A DNA stretch of 5,276 bases from assembly GCA_031285105.1 (NCBI GenBank), contig JAITWV010000426.1:1-5276 (forward strand). Reading direction: 5' to 3'. The DNA comes from Streptococcaceae bacterium. Its GTDB lineage: Bacteria; Bacillota; Bacilli; Lactobacillales; Streptococcaceae. A program made the translations under genes and the position numbers. Under the pieces are notes generated by a model, which saw only the letters and a program-made list of their open reading frames with translations, ran no database searches and was not told where the DNA came from. Shown here piece after piece: positions 3,579 through 5,276 of this stretch. The number at the start of each line of letters is the position of its first letter. Position 1 is the first letter of the stretch.

Positions 3579-5276
3579 TCAACCTCCATTTAAAAATTCA
3601 ATTTTATTTTTCTTTTCTAAAAAAACAATTGCGAGCATTAAAGTAATAACCTCAACAAGAGTGAACAACAATAGTGCAAGTAATGATGAAAATTTGGTTA
3701 TATCTTGTGTACGTGAGAAGAAAAAATATAAGCATAATGCGACTGTCTGGAGAATAATAGAGAACAGATAAACTTTGTAGACTCTAAAAATAGAAAAACC
3801 ATTAAGTCTAAGGATAGTTATTTTGCGTTTGTTCTCAACAATAAAAGATTGGATGGTAAGAAAACTTAATGAGCAAAATATAACGAAAACAAACAGGAAC
3901 TCAGCAACTAATCTTGATAATGACCCTGATAATACTTTTACAAACGCTTCATTTCCTCTATAAAACTCATAGATTAGTGGATAATTATCCATCAAATTAA
4001 ACTGCTCCAAAGATTTCTCAAGATATTCTTTGTTCGCAGAAGTCCACTTTATTTTTAATGGAGGTGTTTCTGAACCGTTTATTGCCTCCCTTTCAAAATC
4101 GGTACTGTTTTTTTCGGTCAGAATTTCTAACATAGGATAGTCTGCTATCGATTTCAATTTACTTGTAAATGTGTATATAGATTGATTGTTTTTGATAAAA
4201 ATATATTCAAGCTTCTGATTTGTATCTTGTTCTTGAATGACTTTTTTAATATCTTCAATATCGTTTTCATATTTTTCAGGAATTAACAAAATCCTATTAT
4301 TATTTTTTTCAGAAATTTGTACTTTTTTTCCTGAGGTATCGTGTATTTGGAATTTTTCTAAATAATTAGGATTGATTTTTATTGCCCTTGCAAAAAATTC
4401 GTTTTCCGTGATTTGGTATGTTTCTGTATTCACTAAAATACTTCCACCAATATTTAAGTGATGATATATTTCATTGGTAATTTCGGAAGGAGTTGTATTG
4501 TACCTGGTATAAAATTGAACGGTATTATTTCCAATTAGCAAAGGATATACTGTTCTGTAATCTTCGTCTCGTATTTCGTTAGGTATCTCAAAATCGTTAG
4601 ATAATGATATTTTCGCACTGATGACTGAAAAGAATGTGCCTGAAATAGAAAGTAAACTGATTAAAAATATCCATTTTACAATATTGTGTAATCCAAATTT
4701 AAACTTCTTAATATTTTCAAGTCTGGAACTAATTGAAAAGTCTTCCAGAAGTACAATTAATCGAATTACACCTAATAATAGTAGATATAATAAAAGGTAT
4801 AGTGAACTGAACTCAACTAGAAAATACCACTTTGTTGTTGCCAAAAATTGAACTGCTAACAAAGAGAAGATGATAAATTGTATAAGTAAAAAAAATTTCA
4901 CATTTTTGCCGAGAATGTTGTAAAGAATTTTGAAAACGGAATAACCATTTTTTCTTAAAACAAGAATATGACTAGATTGTATATAAATCCAAGATAAGAG
5001 AAGGAAACATAAATAAATCAATAACCGTTTGAAGTACATTTCTAGGTTGAAAATATCATTATCCATAACGACATTAGTCTTTGTTTTGTTTTGGTAATCT
5101 GAAAAATCTTTCGTATCAAATTGTGTTTCAAAATTTTGATTGAATTCAGAAACAAAAATCCTAATAAAATCCTCATATTTTTTTTTATCTGTAATTGCAA
5201 TGAAATAATCTCCTTCAATTGTAGATTTGTCCAAAAGGTTTGAAATATCAGTAATTACAAAACTAGCACCTACTAA
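3579..5276 (-). CDS. Bacteriocin-associated integral membrane protein (FtsX-like ABC permease), 5' end missing
   Basis: The frame runs open to the window edge, so the N-terminus is outside; 565 residues are visible, starting LVGASFVITDI. Members of the lactococcin 972-associated membrane protein family (DUF1430/TIGR01654 type) are about 650-700 aa, so perhaps 100 residues are missing. Hydrophobic spans lie at about 84-106, 126-146, 151-177, 198-220, 457-479, 501-520 and 529-553. A large hydrophilic, probably extracellular domain (about 221-452) separates the first four visible spans from the last three. Two similar stretches, LRKNGYSVFKIL (about 107-118) and LRLNGFSIFRVY (about 490-501), follow a span in each half and look like the duplicated ATPase-coupling region of FtsX/MacB-type permeases. 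The stop codon overlaps the ribosome binding region of the ATPase gene, its likely partner. The role in immunity or export in this family is not settled. An internal TTG at 5234 is not a credible start. Confidence 0.85.
   Translation of the reverse strand, partial: LVGASFVITDISNLLDKSTIEGDYFIAITDKKKYEDFIRIFVSEFNQNFETQFDTKDFSDYQNKTKTNVVMDNDIFNLEMYFKRLLIYLCFLLLSWIYIQSSHILVLRKNGYSVFKILYNILGKNVKFFLLIQFIIFSLLAVQFLATTKWYFLVEFSSLYLLLYLLLLGVIRLIVLLEDFSISSRLENIKKFKFGLHNIVKWIFLISLLSISGTFFSVISAKISLSNDFEIPNEIRDEDYRTVYPLLIGNNTVQFYTRYNTTPSEITNEIYHHLNIGGSILVNTETYQITENEFFARAIKINPNYLEKFQIHDTSGKKVQISEKNNNRILLIPEKYENDIEDIKKVIQEQDTNQKLEYIFIKNNQSIYTFTSKLKSIADYPMLEILTEKNSTDFEREAINGSETPPLKIKWTSANKEYLEKSLEQFNLMDNYPLIYEFYRGNEAFVKVLSGSLSRLVAEFLFVFVIFCSLSFLTIQSFIVENKRKITILRLNGFSIFRVYKVYLFSIILQTVALCLYFFFSRTQDITKFSSLLALLLFTLVEVITLMLAIVFLEKKNKIEFLNGG

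Noticed and set aside
4621..4851. 76-codon plus-strand open frame
   Set aside because: Antisense to the membrane protein gene, no ribosome binding site or promoter; an AT-rich shadow frame.

Overview
The window is AT-rich, low-GC Gram-positive DNA with strong AGGAGG-type ribosome binding sites. A streptococcal, enterococcal or lactococcal host is the best guess (inference). Every gene I can support lies on the minus strand, so transcription runs from high to low coordinates. No plus-strand gene is convincing.

Right part (5276 to about 2012): a lactococcin 972-type bacteriocin locus. In transcription order it holds a multi-span FtsX-like membrane protein whose N-terminus is cut by the window end, its overlapping ABC ATPase, a Sec-exported lactococcin 972 family bacteriocin precursor, and two small overlooked genes. 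The first small gene encodes 68 aa with a CxxC motif and has an excellent ribosome binding site but an apparent ATA start. The second encodes a 46 aa single-span membrane protein. A rho-independent terminator (2012-2043) closes the unit. The membrane protein and ATPase are expected to form the transporter or immunity complex of this bacteriocin group.

Middle (about 2011 to 1122): a roughly 320 bp non-coding stretch carrying a plausible promoter, a 118 aa protein of unknown function, and a compact structured region of about 200 bp. That region has a GC-rich 15-bp-arm palindrome overlapping the stop codon of the 118 aa gene, a second long hairpin, and 12 nt further on the motif AACTTGATAT. This motif matches the core of the phiX174 / pC194-type rolling-circle nick site as I remember it. 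I interpret it as the replication (and possibly transfer) origin.

Left part (1121 to 1): an HUH endonuclease replication initiator with a two-tyrosine YxxxYxxK motif, a 51 aa gene directly behind it, a promoter with palindromic operator-like repeats, and the first 14 codons of a serine site-specific recombinase, ending on the probable catalytic serine.

Together, origin + Rep + serine recombinase + bacteriocin cargo looks like part of an integrative and mobilizable or conjugative element (or an integrated plasmid). It carries a lactococcin 972-type locus that could give its host a competitive advantage or stabilise the element. The element type is inference, because neither end nor any attachment site is visible.
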